64,000 bases of DNA from M55B112 sp040903745 (GTDB taxonomy: Bacteria > Bacteroidota > Bacteroidia > Bacteroidales > GCA-2748055), in assembly GCA_040903745.1 (NCBI GenBank), contig JBBDUV010000006.1, positions 135,982 through 199,981 on the forward strand. Direction: 5' to 3'. Below the pieces are notes generated by a model, which saw only the letters and a program-made list of their open reading frames with translations, did not search any database and was not told the DNA's origin. Position numbers and translations under genes: made by a program. This document shows positions 35,620 through 44,403 of the stretch, piece by piece. Position 1 is the first letter of the stretch. Every line of letters starts with the position of its first letter.

Positions 35620-36723
35620 ATGCGAATTTTTTTTATTGTGATGATGATATTTCCGGTGTTCATCTCCCCGGTTTTCTCTTTTTCATATAAGAAAGACAGC
35701 ACAATAGCAAAGCTACCATTAAATATTTCAGCATGGTACCACCACGGGTATCTTGCTCCTCACCATCGTTCTATGGCATTTCATACCACTGAGAATATCA
35801 ATGGATTCGAAATTATAACATCCGGTTTTTTTTCTCACCTGAAAACAAAGAGACCGACGCTTTTTGGGGCAGGTTACTATTATTCAAACCTGGGGAATCG
35901 AGATGTTTATGGCAACGTACATGCTGTTTATGCAGCGCTTACAGCAGATGTCTTCCAAAGCAATTTGCCTTTTTATTTTAAACAGTCCTTTGCTTTTGGA
36001 GTGAGCTATAATACAATGCATTTTGACACAGACGAGAACTATTTTAATCGTGCTGTGGGTTCTCATCTCAACGCTTTTGTTTCCTTATCATTCAACCTGG
36101 TGGCCGAATTAGGTGATAATATTGAAGTTACTGCCGGACCGAGTGTGGTGCATACTTCAAATGGGAATGTAAAACAGCCTAATTTCGGGTTGAATTTAAT
36201 AAATACACGGGTAGGTTTTGCCTATAAATTTCATCCTGGCAATACGGAAACGGAGCACGTCCCCGTCGAAAGCAAAGGTATGACTGGTAACCGTTATCAG
36301 TTTATATTTTCGGGAGGAATCAGACAATTATCTCATAAAATTCCGAAAAATTTCTTCATTGGCTCTGTTATGGCAGATTATTCAAGAAGGGTTTCATCTT
36401 ACCAGGCTTACGGTGGGGGTATTGACTGGATTTTTGATCCAACTGAAGGACGGGAGACTTATGTTACTGAAAAACGGGTTGAAAATATTGTGCCGTGGCA
36501 TGTGGGGGTTCATCTGACATGGGAAAGAATATGGAATAGATTTTCCCTTGCGCTTCAGCCCGGCTATAAGGTTATTACACTCTCAAAACATAACTTTATG
36601 CAATATAACCGTGCGGTTATACGGTACCGTATTGACGGCCATTTTTTGCTGAATATTGCTATCAAAGCGCATGGGTTTAGGGCTGATTTTATTGAATTTG
36701 GGATCGGATATGAGTTATGGTGA
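35620..36723 (+). CDS. Acyloxyacyl hydrolase / lipid A 3-O-deacylase (PagL-like)
   Basis: 367 residues with a signal peptide (about 1-21) and a beta-barrel body. The segment HTSNGNVKQPNFGLN near residue 185 carries the His-Ser-Asn arrangement of PagL-type outer-membrane lipid A deacylases. A C-terminal aromatic ending (FGIGYELW) fits outer-membrane insertion. Relatives remove an ester-linked acyl chain from lipid A. The protein is longer than Pseudomonas PagL (about 170), as is usual in Bacteroidota. A GIN-domain lipoprotein follows about 75 bases later on the same strand. Confidence 0.75.
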   Translation: MRIFFIVMMIFPVFISPVFSFSYKKDSTIAKLPLNISAWYHHGYLAPHHRSMAFHTTENINGFEIITSGFFSHLKTKRPTLFGAGYYYSNLGNRDVYGNVHAVYAALTADVFQSNLPFYFKQSFAFGVSYNTMHFDTDENYFNRAVGSHLNAFVSLSFNLVAELGDNIEVTAGPSVVHTSNGNVKQPNFGLNLINTRVGFAYKFHPGNTETEHVPVESKGMTGNRYQFIFSGGIRQLSHKIPKNFFIGSVMADYSRRVSSYQAYGGGIDWIFDPTEGRETYVTEKRVENIVPWHVGVHLTWERIWNRFSLALQPGYKVITLSKHNFMQYNRAVIRYRIDGHFLLNIAIKAHGFRADFIEFGIGYELW

Positions 36724-36797
36724 TGTATCAAGAAGGAGGGGAGAAGATATAATACCAGGAATTTAAGGAGCAACTTGTATTTTTTATTGTGGTTTTT

Positions 36798-37532
36798 ATG
36801 TTGTTTGGAAAGGGATACATAGTAGTTTTTATTATAACCTTTATTCTTACCGGATGTGAGAAGGTCATTTTTTCCGGAGAAGGCGAAGTTGTTATTTTGC
36901 AAGAGGAATTTGATTCATTTAGCAAGATTTCATTCTATGATATTTTTGCAGTTGAATTGCGATCTGACAGTATATTTTCAGTGGAAATAGAGACAAGGGA
37001 GAGGTATCTGGACCAAATTTCTTTTTCTGTCGATTCTGGAAACCTGGTGCTTCACGATCATAACAAGGTGAAATGGCTTCCGGACTATTCCTGGCCAGTG
37101 GTTAGGATAAGCTTTCCTGAACTAACGGATCAAATCCTCCTGGAATCACCTGTTATAATGACAACAAGGGATACGCTTCATGCTCCTTCACTGAATATAC
37201 TTTCTCTTGGAAAAACAGGTGATCTGAATTTGGCTATTGATACTGACAAGTTTCAGTTTACCACAGGTTCCGATAATTCAGGTTATTATAGGTTTAGCGG
37301 AAGAACAACGTATTCAAAGATGTGGCCACGTGGCAGCAGCATTATTGATGCATCCGGTTTAGAAGCCAGCCACTGTTATATATACAACAATTCCATTGGT
37401 GATTGTACGGTCCGCGTCAATATCAAGCTTGAAGCCAGATTGAATACCATGGGGAATGTCTATTACTATGGTAATCCGCAAGAAGTATTTTTGATAGAAG
37501 AGAGTGGAAGTGGACGGCTGATTTCCAAGTAG
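36798..37532 (+). CDS. GIN-domain (DUF2807) lipoprotein
   Basis: 244 residues from the ATG at 36798; a GTG at 36789 is less likely. The signal peptide ends in lipobox ILTGC. The mature part is the DUF2807 beta-helix-like domain, with FDSFSKISFYDIFAVELRSD near the start, which is the family's usual opening. DUF2807 proteins are common exported Bacteroidota proteins without a proven biochemical role. The gene follows the PagL-like gene on the same strand and may be co-expressed. Confidence 0.75.
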   Translation: MLFGKGYIVVFIITFILTGCEKVIFSGEGEVVILQEEFDSFSKISFYDIFAVELRSDSIFSVEIETRERYLDQISFSVDSGNLVLHDHNKVKWLPDYSWPVVRISFPELTDQILLESPVIMTTRDTLHAPSLNILSLGKTGDLNLAIDTDKFQFTTGSDNSGYYRFSGRTTYSKMWPRGSSIIDASGLEASHCYIYNNSIGDCTVRVNIKLEARLNTMGNVYYYGNPQEVFLIEESGSGRLISK

Positions 37533-37608
37533 ACGCTAAAAGATGGTTTGATTCAATAAATTGCAGGATTGGAATCCGGGCCATGATAAGCAGACGAAAA
37601 GAATGAAA

Positions 37609-37642
37609 TCACCCGTCTTCACATAGATTGTGAAGCGGGTGA
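37609..37642. other. Long hairpin after the GIN lipoprotein gene
   Basis: TCACCCG and CGGGTGA (7 bp) flank CTTCACA and TGTGAAG (7 bp), with one unpaired T and a 5-base loop. Neither strand shows a good T-run after it, so it is not a standard terminator. The following bases to 37734 contain a short frame ending KTGIPLDEFIQPFADANYE then a stop, possibly a gene remnant. Confidence 0.4.
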
Positions 37643-37758
37643 ATATCATAAGTGCGAAAAAACCGGGATTCCACTGGATGAATTCATTCAGCCCTTCGCT
37701 GATGCAAATTATGAGATGCAGGGAGTGGACGGGCTATAATTGATTTTATATAAAGCAG

Positions 37759-39219
37759 CTATCGGCTTGAGTTCTCTTTATTTAACTTTTCTAATTCCGT
37801 GATCATTTTTCTGGCTATCTTTTGATTCTCTACAAAAAGGTTTTTGCTTTCAGCCATGTCTTCTGCCAGATTATACAATTCATATTCAAGCTTTTTTCCT
37901 TTTCTGTTTTCGGGTAGTGATTCGGGATATTTATTATCGATCAATTTCCAGTCACCCATTCTTATCGCCTGGCGGCCAACTGCATCTATTGTGATCAGAG
38001 AAGTTCTGAGATTACGATTTTCTTGTTTCACCAGAGAAGAATAGAAACTATAACTATCCGAAGCCACCGCTTTATCTGCAGGTAATCCGCCTCCTATAAT
38101 GTCAGCAACTGTAGCGAATATATCCATCGTGGAAACGACATCATCAGAAATGGCACCTTCTTTTACTTTGCCCGGCCATGACACGATTAATGGTATCCTG
38201 GTGCCGCCTTCCCAGATGGTATGTTTATCACCCCGAAAATCACCATTTATTTTTAATCCCATTTCCACAGCCTGGATTTCAGGAGAAGTAGGTTTGTTCC
38301 CGGGTATTTCGCCTCCATTATCGCTTGTAAAGATGACCAGTGAATTTTCGAGCATGCCTTTATACTCCAAAGTCTGTAGTATCCTTCCTACACTCCAGTC
38401 CAAGTCCTGAATAAAATCTCCATAGGGGCCGGAATCACTCATGCCTCTCATATAGTTAGACGGGGTAATGGGATGGTGAACGGCCACAGGTGCAAAATAT
38501 AGAAATACAGGGGTCTTTCTGCTCTGCTTGGATAGCCACTCAATAGTCTTGTCAGTAAGATCCTCCATTGTTTCAATGTTCTTACGTTGTGGGGCATCAA
38601 AACCATAGTACTGGGGCCCATAAAAAGCGCGAGAATAGGGATTGATTTTGTCACTTCGAATTCCATAGATATGGTCATTCTCGATAAATACACCCATTTT
38701 ATCTCCATGGTTTTGGGGCACACCAAAATGATAGTCGAAACCTAAATCGAGGGGTCCGGGTTTCAATGTGCCGGTATATTCCTCCAGTGTTCCAGTTTTG
38801 CCATATCCAAGATGCCATTTCCCGATACAGGCAGTATTATATCCCCGGTCTTTGAACCAATCTGCAATGGTCATTTTCTCCGGATCGGGTAACAGGGGGC
38901 TCTCCACTCCCCAAACTCCATGTTTTAGTTTAGAACGCCAGGAATATTCGCCCATTAACAGACTATACCTGGTAGGAGTACAAACAGAAGCAGTTGCATA
39001 GGCATTTGTAAATTTCATTCCTTTATCAGCAATCTGGTCAATATACGGGGTGCGGAGAATGTCATGATCCGCCCCGTAACAATTCAGGCTGCCAAAGCCG
39101 AAGTCGTCTGCCAGGATCAGTATAATATTAGGAGGGGTGTTCGTTTCCTGGGCATTAATCGTTTTGTTGCTACAGCAAAAGGCAGCAAAAAGAGTCAGTG
39201 TAAATGTTAAGTGTCTCAT
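37759..39219 (-). CDS. Exported arylsulfatase (S1 family)
   Basis: 486 residues with a signal peptide (about 1-23). The alkaline-phosphatase-like fold starts PNIILILADDFGFGSLNCYG, with metal ligands at the DD pair. The formylglycine motif is CTPTR with Cys80. The second metal-binding block FTSDNGGE is near residue 290. S1 sulfatases hydrolyse sulfate esters of glycans or arylsulfates and need the maturase anSME or FGE. No maturase and no SusCD pair is nearby, so the substrate is unknown. It is a single-gene unit. Confidence 0.92.
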   Translation of the reverse strand: MRHLTFTLTLFAAFCCSNKTINAQETNTPPNIILILADDFGFGSLNCYGADHDILRTPYIDQIADKGMKFTNAYATASVCTPTRYSLLMGEYSWRSKLKHGVWGVESPLLPDPEKMTIADWFKDRGYNTACIGKWHLGYGKTGTLEEYTGTLKPGPLDLGFDYHFGVPQNHGDKMGVFIENDHIYGIRSDKINPYSRAFYGPQYYGFDAPQRKNIETMEDLTDKTIEWLSKQSRKTPVFLYFAPVAVHHPITPSNYMRGMSDSGPYGDFIQDLDWSVGRILQTLEYKGMLENSLVIFTSDNGGEIPGNKPTSPEIQAVEMGLKINGDFRGDKHTIWEGGTRIPLIVSWPGKVKEGAISDDVVSTMDIFATVADIIGGGLPADKAVASDSYSFYSSLVKQENRNLRTSLITIDAVGRQAIRMGDWKLIDNKYPESLPENRKGKKLEYELYNLAEDMAESKNLFVENQKIARKMITELEKLNKENSSR

Positions 39220-39411
39220 AGTATTATAATTAGTGTTAATTAATTAAATATGTAGCTTGTTGGGGTTTTATATATGTCACCAAAGATGCAATACAACAAA
39301 TATAACATGATTTTCGGTAAGCATCTCAAAAACTCCCTTATAATCATTGTCTGGAGTTTGGGTGAATTTTTCAAAGAGATATTTAAGGAACAAAAAAAAG
39401 TCATACCTTTA

Positions 39412-40170
39412 ATGAAACCAATTCATCTGACTATGCTTCGTTTTCTGACGGTCCTTTTTTTTGCGGCGATGGTATTTATGAATTACCTGGCCAATGCATT
39501 GCCTATCAACGGAAAAACCACCGGTGAGTTGTCAGATGCCTATCCCAACCTGTTTGTTCCGGCAGGCATCACCTTTTCAATATGGGGTATCATTTACCTG
39601 CTGTTGGCAGGATATTGCGTTGTGCAGTTTTTGCCTGCTTACAGGGACATTGGTGCCAGGATTAATCTGTTGTTTATTATTTCCTGTGTATTCAATGCAC
39701 TCTGGATTGTGGCCTGGCATTATCAAAAGCTTCCCTGGTCACTGGTGGCAATGACAGGGATACTGGTTTCCCTTATCCTGATTAACCTTCAGATCAGGGA
39801 CCTTCCTCCGGGACTGGTGAAAGCGGCATTTGGCATCTACCTGGGCTGGATTTGCATAGCAACCATTGCCAATGTGACAGCCTTGCTCGTGCATGTCGGG
39901 TGGAACGGATTTTCTATTCAGCAGCACATCTGGACCATCATCATGATTGCCACAGGTACCATTATCGTTCTAATTACCATTATTCGAACCAACAATCCTT
40001 ATATCGGTCTGTCCGTGGTATGGGCCTTTGCAGGCATCATCATAAAACGTTCTGATGATTACAGAAGTATTGTGATTGCGGCCCTGGTCGGTATCCTGAT
40101 CGTGGGGGTTTTCACGCTGCTTGATTTCCTGGAATTACTGCCACCAGGAAGTCATCAACTCCGGACTTAG
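39412..40170 (+). CDS. TspO/MBR-related membrane protein
   Basis: 252 residues from the ATG at 39412; the upstream ATG at 39274 adds 46 residues unlike the family. About seven hydrophobic helices are seen, with NALPINGKTTGELSDAYPN and the tryptophan in FSIWGIIYLLLAGY, which are features of the TspO-related integral membrane family found in many bacteria. Classic TspO has five helices and binds porphyrins. The function of this longer group is not established. It stands alone, divergent from the sulfatase gene. Confidence 0.65.
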   Translation: MKPIHLTMLRFLTVLFFAAMVFMNYLANALPINGKTTGELSDAYPNLFVPAGITFSIWGIIYLLLAGYCVVQFLPAYRDIGARINLLFIISCVFNALWIVAWHYQKLPWSLVAMTGILVSLILINLQIRDLPPGLVKAAFGIYLGWICIATIANVTALLVHVGWNGFSIQQHIWTIIMIATGTIIVLITIIRTNNPYIGLSVVWAFAGIIIKRSDDYRSIVIAALVGILIVGVFTLLDFLELLPPGSHQLRT

Positions 40171-40267
40171 TCCCGGATGCCGAGGGAGGGACAAAAACAT
40201 TTTTTATAAAATAATTGAAGGAATACATAAAAATCAAGGAGATGCTGGTTCAAGACCGCGGGAATAT

Positions 40268-41767
40268 TCATTCTATTACGACCTTGCTCGTCCACATATA
40301 ATCTCCTGATTTTATGCGAAGCACATAGATTCCTGAAGCAATTTCAGAGATATTTAATTCCTTTGTTCCTCCTGGAAGACTACGTTTCAATAGTTGCCTT
40401 CCATTTAAATCGTAAACACCTACCAGGGCATTCTGTTCTTTCGGTAATGCAATGGTTATATACTCAGTAGCAGGATTTGGATAAGTGATAATACGATTTA
40501 CTATCTTTTCATTTACCTTACCAGCTGCTTCGGAAATCCAAAATGATTTCAATGAGCCAAAAATGTAATTTTCACCATTATATATCGCAATAGTATCACC
40601 GTCAATGGTGACTTCTTGCACCAATGAACCACAGTAATAAACATTGCCGTATGGATCAAGGCTGACCTGTTGAAAACGAATGCTGTCAGAGGTCTGGTCC
40701 AGTATAATCTGGCCTTCGGGATCTATAATCAGAAATCCCTGTTGGGTTGTACTGCTATATGTTGAAATAAAGTAGCCAGTATTGTCAACTACAAAGGACC
40801 ATAGATATCCATTAATAGCTTTGCTCCAGGAATAATTTCCGTATTCATCGAATCTGGCGATAACTGCACCTCCCTGTTCTCCTGTTGCCTCCTCATCGAA
40901 ATCGACAGGGCTGAATATATTGGATACCCAATACACATTTGAATACTTATCTGTATATACTTTTTGTAAATGGGTATTACTTTTACCAGAAAAGATTGTT
41001 TCCCATACCAATAAAAGATCCTTATCCAGTTTTTTAATTTTCAGAGAATCATTTTTGTATCCCGATACATAAATATTGTCATGCTGATCAAAATTGACAG
41101 ATGTGTAATAATAGCCATTTATGTCTTCTTTTTCTTCCTCCCAGTTTGCAATCAAATTATTATCGAGCCTCAAGAGAAAATCGCTATAGCTTTGTAAAGA
41201 AGTGCCTTCAATAAATATTTTTCCGGTTGGACCGATAGCCAGGTCCCCAAAAAGCAGGCTTTCACCATTATCCAGCAGATCCTGGGCTTCAGTGCCCAAT
41301 ACCATCTTTAGGAGTTTACCCGTAGAATCTAATTTTGCAACAATATATTCATAAGGCCCCCCGTTATCCCAGGTTTGAACATCAAAGGTCAGCGTGTAAT
41401 CAAAAGCCCCGGTAAAGTATATATTTGATTCATTGTCTATTTCAAGGTCGTTTATATGTTCTGCACCTATGCCTGAGAACAATTTCAGCCAGGCAGGAGT
41501 CCCATCCGGATAGATCTTTGAGATAAAGAAATCCAGGCTATCCGCAGGCACGATCCAGCTGTCCTTATCTCCAAAGTAAACGGTATCTCCAAATTCCCCA
41601 TAGATGTAAAGGTTCCCGTTGTAATCTACTTTGTGTTTCATTCCCCATAGTTCATTCCCCCATACCTGAATGGTTTTATTCATGTTCTGTCCGCTGGTCA
41701 TAATACATGGAATGAAAAAGAGGATCATGACAATCATTCTATTTTGAATTCCCATTATGTTTTTCAT
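40268..41767 (-). CDS. Secreted beta-propeller-like protein with T9SS sorting domain
   Basis: 499 residues. A signal peptide (about 1-26) is followed by repeated blocks such as DNESNIYFTGAFD, DQHDNIYVSGYK and DPYGNVYYCGS, spaced 40-60 residues apart, which look like SBBP-type propeller blades. A C-terminal sorting domain begins TYPNPATEYITI (about 425-499). The protein should be exported by the type IX system and anchored or released. No enzymatic motif is visible. It is convergent with the TspO-related gene. Confidence 0.7.
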   Translation of the reverse strand: MKNIMGIQNRMIVMILFFIPCIMTSGQNMNKTIQVWGNELWGMKHKVDYNGNLYIYGEFGDTVYFGDKDSWIVPADSLDFFISKIYPDGTPAWLKLFSGIGAEHINDLEIDNESNIYFTGAFDYTLTFDVQTWDNGGPYEYIVAKLDSTGKLLKMVLGTEAQDLLDNGESLLFGDLAIGPTGKIFIEGTSLQSYSDFLLRLDNNLIANWEEEKEDINGYYYTSVNFDQHDNIYVSGYKNDSLKIKKLDKDLLLVWETIFSGKSNTHLQKVYTDKYSNVYWVSNIFSPVDFDEEATGEQGGAVIARFDEYGNYSWSKAINGYLWSFVVDNTGYFISTYSSTTQQGFLIIDPEGQIILDQTSDSIRFQQVSLDPYGNVYYCGSLVQEVTIDGDTIAIYNGENYIFGSLKSFWISEAAGKVNEKIVNRIITYPNPATEYITIALPKEQNALVGVYDLNGRQLLKRSLPGGTKELNISEIASGIYVLRIKSGDYMWTSKVVIE

Positions 41768-42005
41768 CTGTAATGAGTTTTAAAAAAAAATGAATACACG
41801 GAGTTTTATATTAACTGAACCGAAGAGTCATTGAATGATCAATATGTATCACCCATTTGATAAATGCCAGGATTTGGAATAATTTTCAAGATACAATTTC
41901 AATTATCCAATGTCAAGAACTTTTTGATAAACAGCATTACATGTCGATATTTTGATGTCAAAGCTCATTAACAGTTATAAATTGCTAACTGTTAATATTC
42001 ATAAT

Positions 42006-42395
42006 ATGTCAAAGGAGGTTAAGGATTCACTAATACCTGATGAATCTATTCTAAGTAAAATATATATTATCCGGGAAAAGAAAGTAATGCTTGATCGTGA
42101 TCTGGCAGAACTGTATGGGGTTGAAACAAAAAATTTAAAAAGACAGGTCAGAAGAAATGAACTTCGTTTTCCGGAAGAACTTATGTTTGAGCTCAATGAG
42201 GAGGAATTCGAAAATTGGAGGCGCCAATTTGGCACCTCCAATGAAGATAGAATGGGATTAAGGTACAGGCCATTTGCATTCACTGAGGAGGGTGTTGCTC
42301 AGTTGTCTACGGTTGTTAATTTATTAAATCCGAGACACAAACAATTTGCGCAATCCCGGTTCAGACATTTGACGTTACACCAACTCTACAAATAA
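42006..42395 (+). pseudogene. ORF6N-domain DNA-binding protein, C-terminally truncated
   Basis: 129 residues from the ATG at 42006. The ORF6N domain fills most of it: IYIIREKKVMLDRDLAELYG, KRQVRRNELRFPEELMF and YRPFAFTEEGVA. In complete relatives this is followed by a conserved AMLSSVLNS-type segment and a helical tail of 50-150 residues. Here the frame departs at AQLSTVVNLLNPRHK and ends at 42395, overlapping the 3' end of lysS by 21 bases. It is most likely cut off by rearrangement at its 3' end. ORF6N proteins are typical of phages and mobile DNA. Confidence 0.65.
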
Positions 42396-44087
42396 CCCCT
42401 CATCGGTCTTCTCCACCTTTGCCAGCTCTTTTGCGCGCAATCCCTTTATCGCGGTATCCCATTTCTTGTTGCTGAGCCCGGTATTTCCCTTCAGATCGTT
42501 CAGATCAGCGGGCGATTGCTCCTGAAGGAGCTTCATTACCAGCTTTTCCTCATCAGTGAGTTCAATGATCTTGGGTTTGGTTTCAGGTTTCATTTGCGGG
42601 AAGAACAGTACATCCTGGATGCTGGTGTTGTTGGTCATGAGCATGGCCAGCCGGTCCATACCCATGCCCATGCCACTCGTTGGAGGCATGCCGTACTCCA
42701 GTGCCCGTACAAAGTCCATGTCGATGAACATCGCTTCGTCATCGCCTTTTTCTGAGAGCTTCAGCTGCTCTTTAAAACGTTCGTACTGGTCGATGGGATC
42801 GTTCAGCTCCGAATAGGCATTGCAGATCTCCTTGCCGTTAATCATCAGCTCAAACCGCTCTGTAAGCTCCGGGTCGTCGCGGTGTTTCTTGCACAACGGC
42901 GACATCTCAACAGGATAGTCGGTGATGAAGGTGGGCTGAGTAAAATGCATTTCGCATTTTTCACCAAAGATCTCGTCTATGATCTTCCCTTTACCCATTG
43001 AATCATCCAGTTCAATATTGAGACAGGCCGCCTGTGCCCTTAAATCTGTCTCATCCAGCCCCGAAACATCCAAACCGGTATGTTCCTTAATGGCATCGGT
43101 CATTGTAATTCGCCTGAAGGGACGTTTTACATCAATCTCAGTATCTCCGACCTTCAGCTTTGTCGTTCCATGCAGGTCCAGCGCCACCTTTTCAATCATC
43201 TCCTCGGTAAAATCCATCATCCAGTGATAGTCCTTGTAAGCAACGTAGATCTCCATCACGGTAAACTCCGGATTGTGGGTACGGTCCATCCCCTCATTGC
43301 GAAAGTCTTTCGAGAATTCATAGACGCCATCGTAGCCTCCGACGATCAGCCTTTTCAGGTACAGCTCATTGGCAATACGCAGGTAGAGTGGCATATCCAG
43401 CGCGTTGTGATGCGTTATGAACGGACGTGCTGCTGCTCCGCCCGGGATGGGTTGCAGTACCGGGGTCTCCACCTCGAGGTATCCCTTACTGTTAAACAGC
43501 TCCCGGAGTGAGTTATAAATCCGGGTTCTATTGCGGAACACATCCCGCACCTCCGGATTGATCACCAGGTCGACATACCGCTGCCGGTACCTGAATTCCG
43601 GATCGGTCACCGCGTCGTAAGTCTTCCCATCCTTTTCCTTCACAACAGGCAGTGGTCTGACAGACTTGCTAAGTATCGTGAGTTCCTCCACATGCACGGA
43701 GATCTCACCCATCTGTGTCCTGAAAGCAAAACCTTTTATGCCGATAAAATCACCAATATCGAGCAGCCGTTTGAATACGGTGTTGTACATCGTTTTATCC
43801 TCGTCCGGACAGATATCATCCCTGCGGAGATAGATCTGTATGCGGCCCGACTCATCCTGCAACTCTGCAAAAGAGGCGCTTCCCATGATCCGCCGGCTCA
43901 TGATCCTTCCTGCGAGGGTGATCCCTTTCAGTGAATTTTCCTCCCTGTCAAACCTTCTTTTTACCTCCTCTGCTTTATGCGATACCCCGAACATCGCTGC
44001 CGGATAAGGATCGATACCCAGTTTACGTATCTCCTCAAGCGAGTGCCGTCGAATCTGTTCCTGTTCTGAAAGGTCTGTATGAGCCAT
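42375..44087 (-). CDS. lysS: Lysyl-tRNA synthetase (class II)
   Basis: 570 residues from the ATG at 44087 (MAHTDLSEQEQIRR). An upstream ATG at 44183 is rejected because the promoter lies at 44115-44144. The N-terminal OB fold (about 55-150) is followed by the class II core, with NPEFTVMEIYVAYKDYHW and the final motif PPTSGMGMGMDRLAM. The last 70 or so residues form a helical C-terminal extension found in Bacteroidota LysS. It charges tRNA-Lys. The 3' end overlaps the truncated ORF6N gene. Confidence 0.97.
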   Translation of the reverse strand: MAHTDLSEQEQIRRHSLEEIRKLGIDPYPAAMFGVSHKAEEVKRRFDREENSLKGITLAGRIMSRRIMGSASFAELQDESGRIQIYLRRDDICPDEDKTMYNTVFKRLLDIGDFIGIKGFAFRTQMGEISVHVEELTILSKSVRPLPVVKEKDGKTYDAVTDPEFRYRQRYVDLVINPEVRDVFRNRTRIYNSLRELFNSKGYLEVETPVLQPIPGGAAARPFITHHNALDMPLYLRIANELYLKRLIVGGYDGVYEFSKDFRNEGMDRTHNPEFTVMEIYVAYKDYHWMMDFTEEMIEKVALDLHGTTKLKVGDTEIDVKRPFRRITMTDAIKEHTGLDVSGLDETDLRAQAACLNIELDDSMGKGKIIDEIFGEKCEMHFTQPTFITDYPVEMSPLCKKHRDDPELTERFELMINGKEICNAYSELNDPIDQYERFKEQLKLSEKGDDEAMFIDMDFVRALEYGMPPTSGMGMGMDRLAMLMTNNTSIQDVLFFPQMKPETKPKIIELTDEEKLVMKLLQEQSPADLNDLKGNTGLSNKKWDTAIKGLRAKELAKVEKTDEGLFVELV

Positions 44088-44114
44088 CTTTTTACCTGTA
44101 TTCAAATGATCTGG

Positions 44115-44144
44115 CAAAGATAAGTAAAAGAGACAATAGTTCAA
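44115..44144 (-). promoter_or_regulatory. Promoter of lysS
   Basis: Minus strand TTG (44144-44142), a 19-base spacer, then TATCTTTG (44122-44115), matching the Bacteroidota housekeeping consensus. It lies 28 bases before the ATG at 44087 and excludes the longer start at 44183. The rest of the lysS-recJ gap (44145-44354) shows nothing else. Confidence 0.65.
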
Positions 44145-44354
44145 GAGTGCCCGTAAGAACGATCCGGCATGGATGAATCTCAATGAATACAGGATTGATT
44201 AAACTGTGCGCCTTGAAAAAACAGGGAAGCAGAGAATAAAATGCTTTAACAGTGCTAATAAAAATTTTCAGCAACCTGCTAAATTACATGCACATATTGC
44301 TGTGGGACCCACACTTCGGGTTTAGTTTCCAAAATATATCAAAGATTTGAGACA

Positions 44355-44382
44355 TTGAAGATCAAGGATTATGTTAATTTTG
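44355..44382 (+). promoter_or_regulatory. Promoter of recJ
   Basis: TTG (44355-44357), a 17-base spacer and TAATTTTG (44375-44382). This places the transcript start near 44389, downstream of an ATG at 44371, and so supports the GTG at 44404 as the recJ start. Confidence 0.6.
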
Positions 44383-44403
44383 TATGAATACAATTTGGGG
44401 GGA

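Noticed and set aside
44371..44403. Longer recJ start at the ATG at 44371
   Set aside because: The -7 element TAATTTTG lies at 44375-44382, inside that extension, and the added residues do not fit RecJ.
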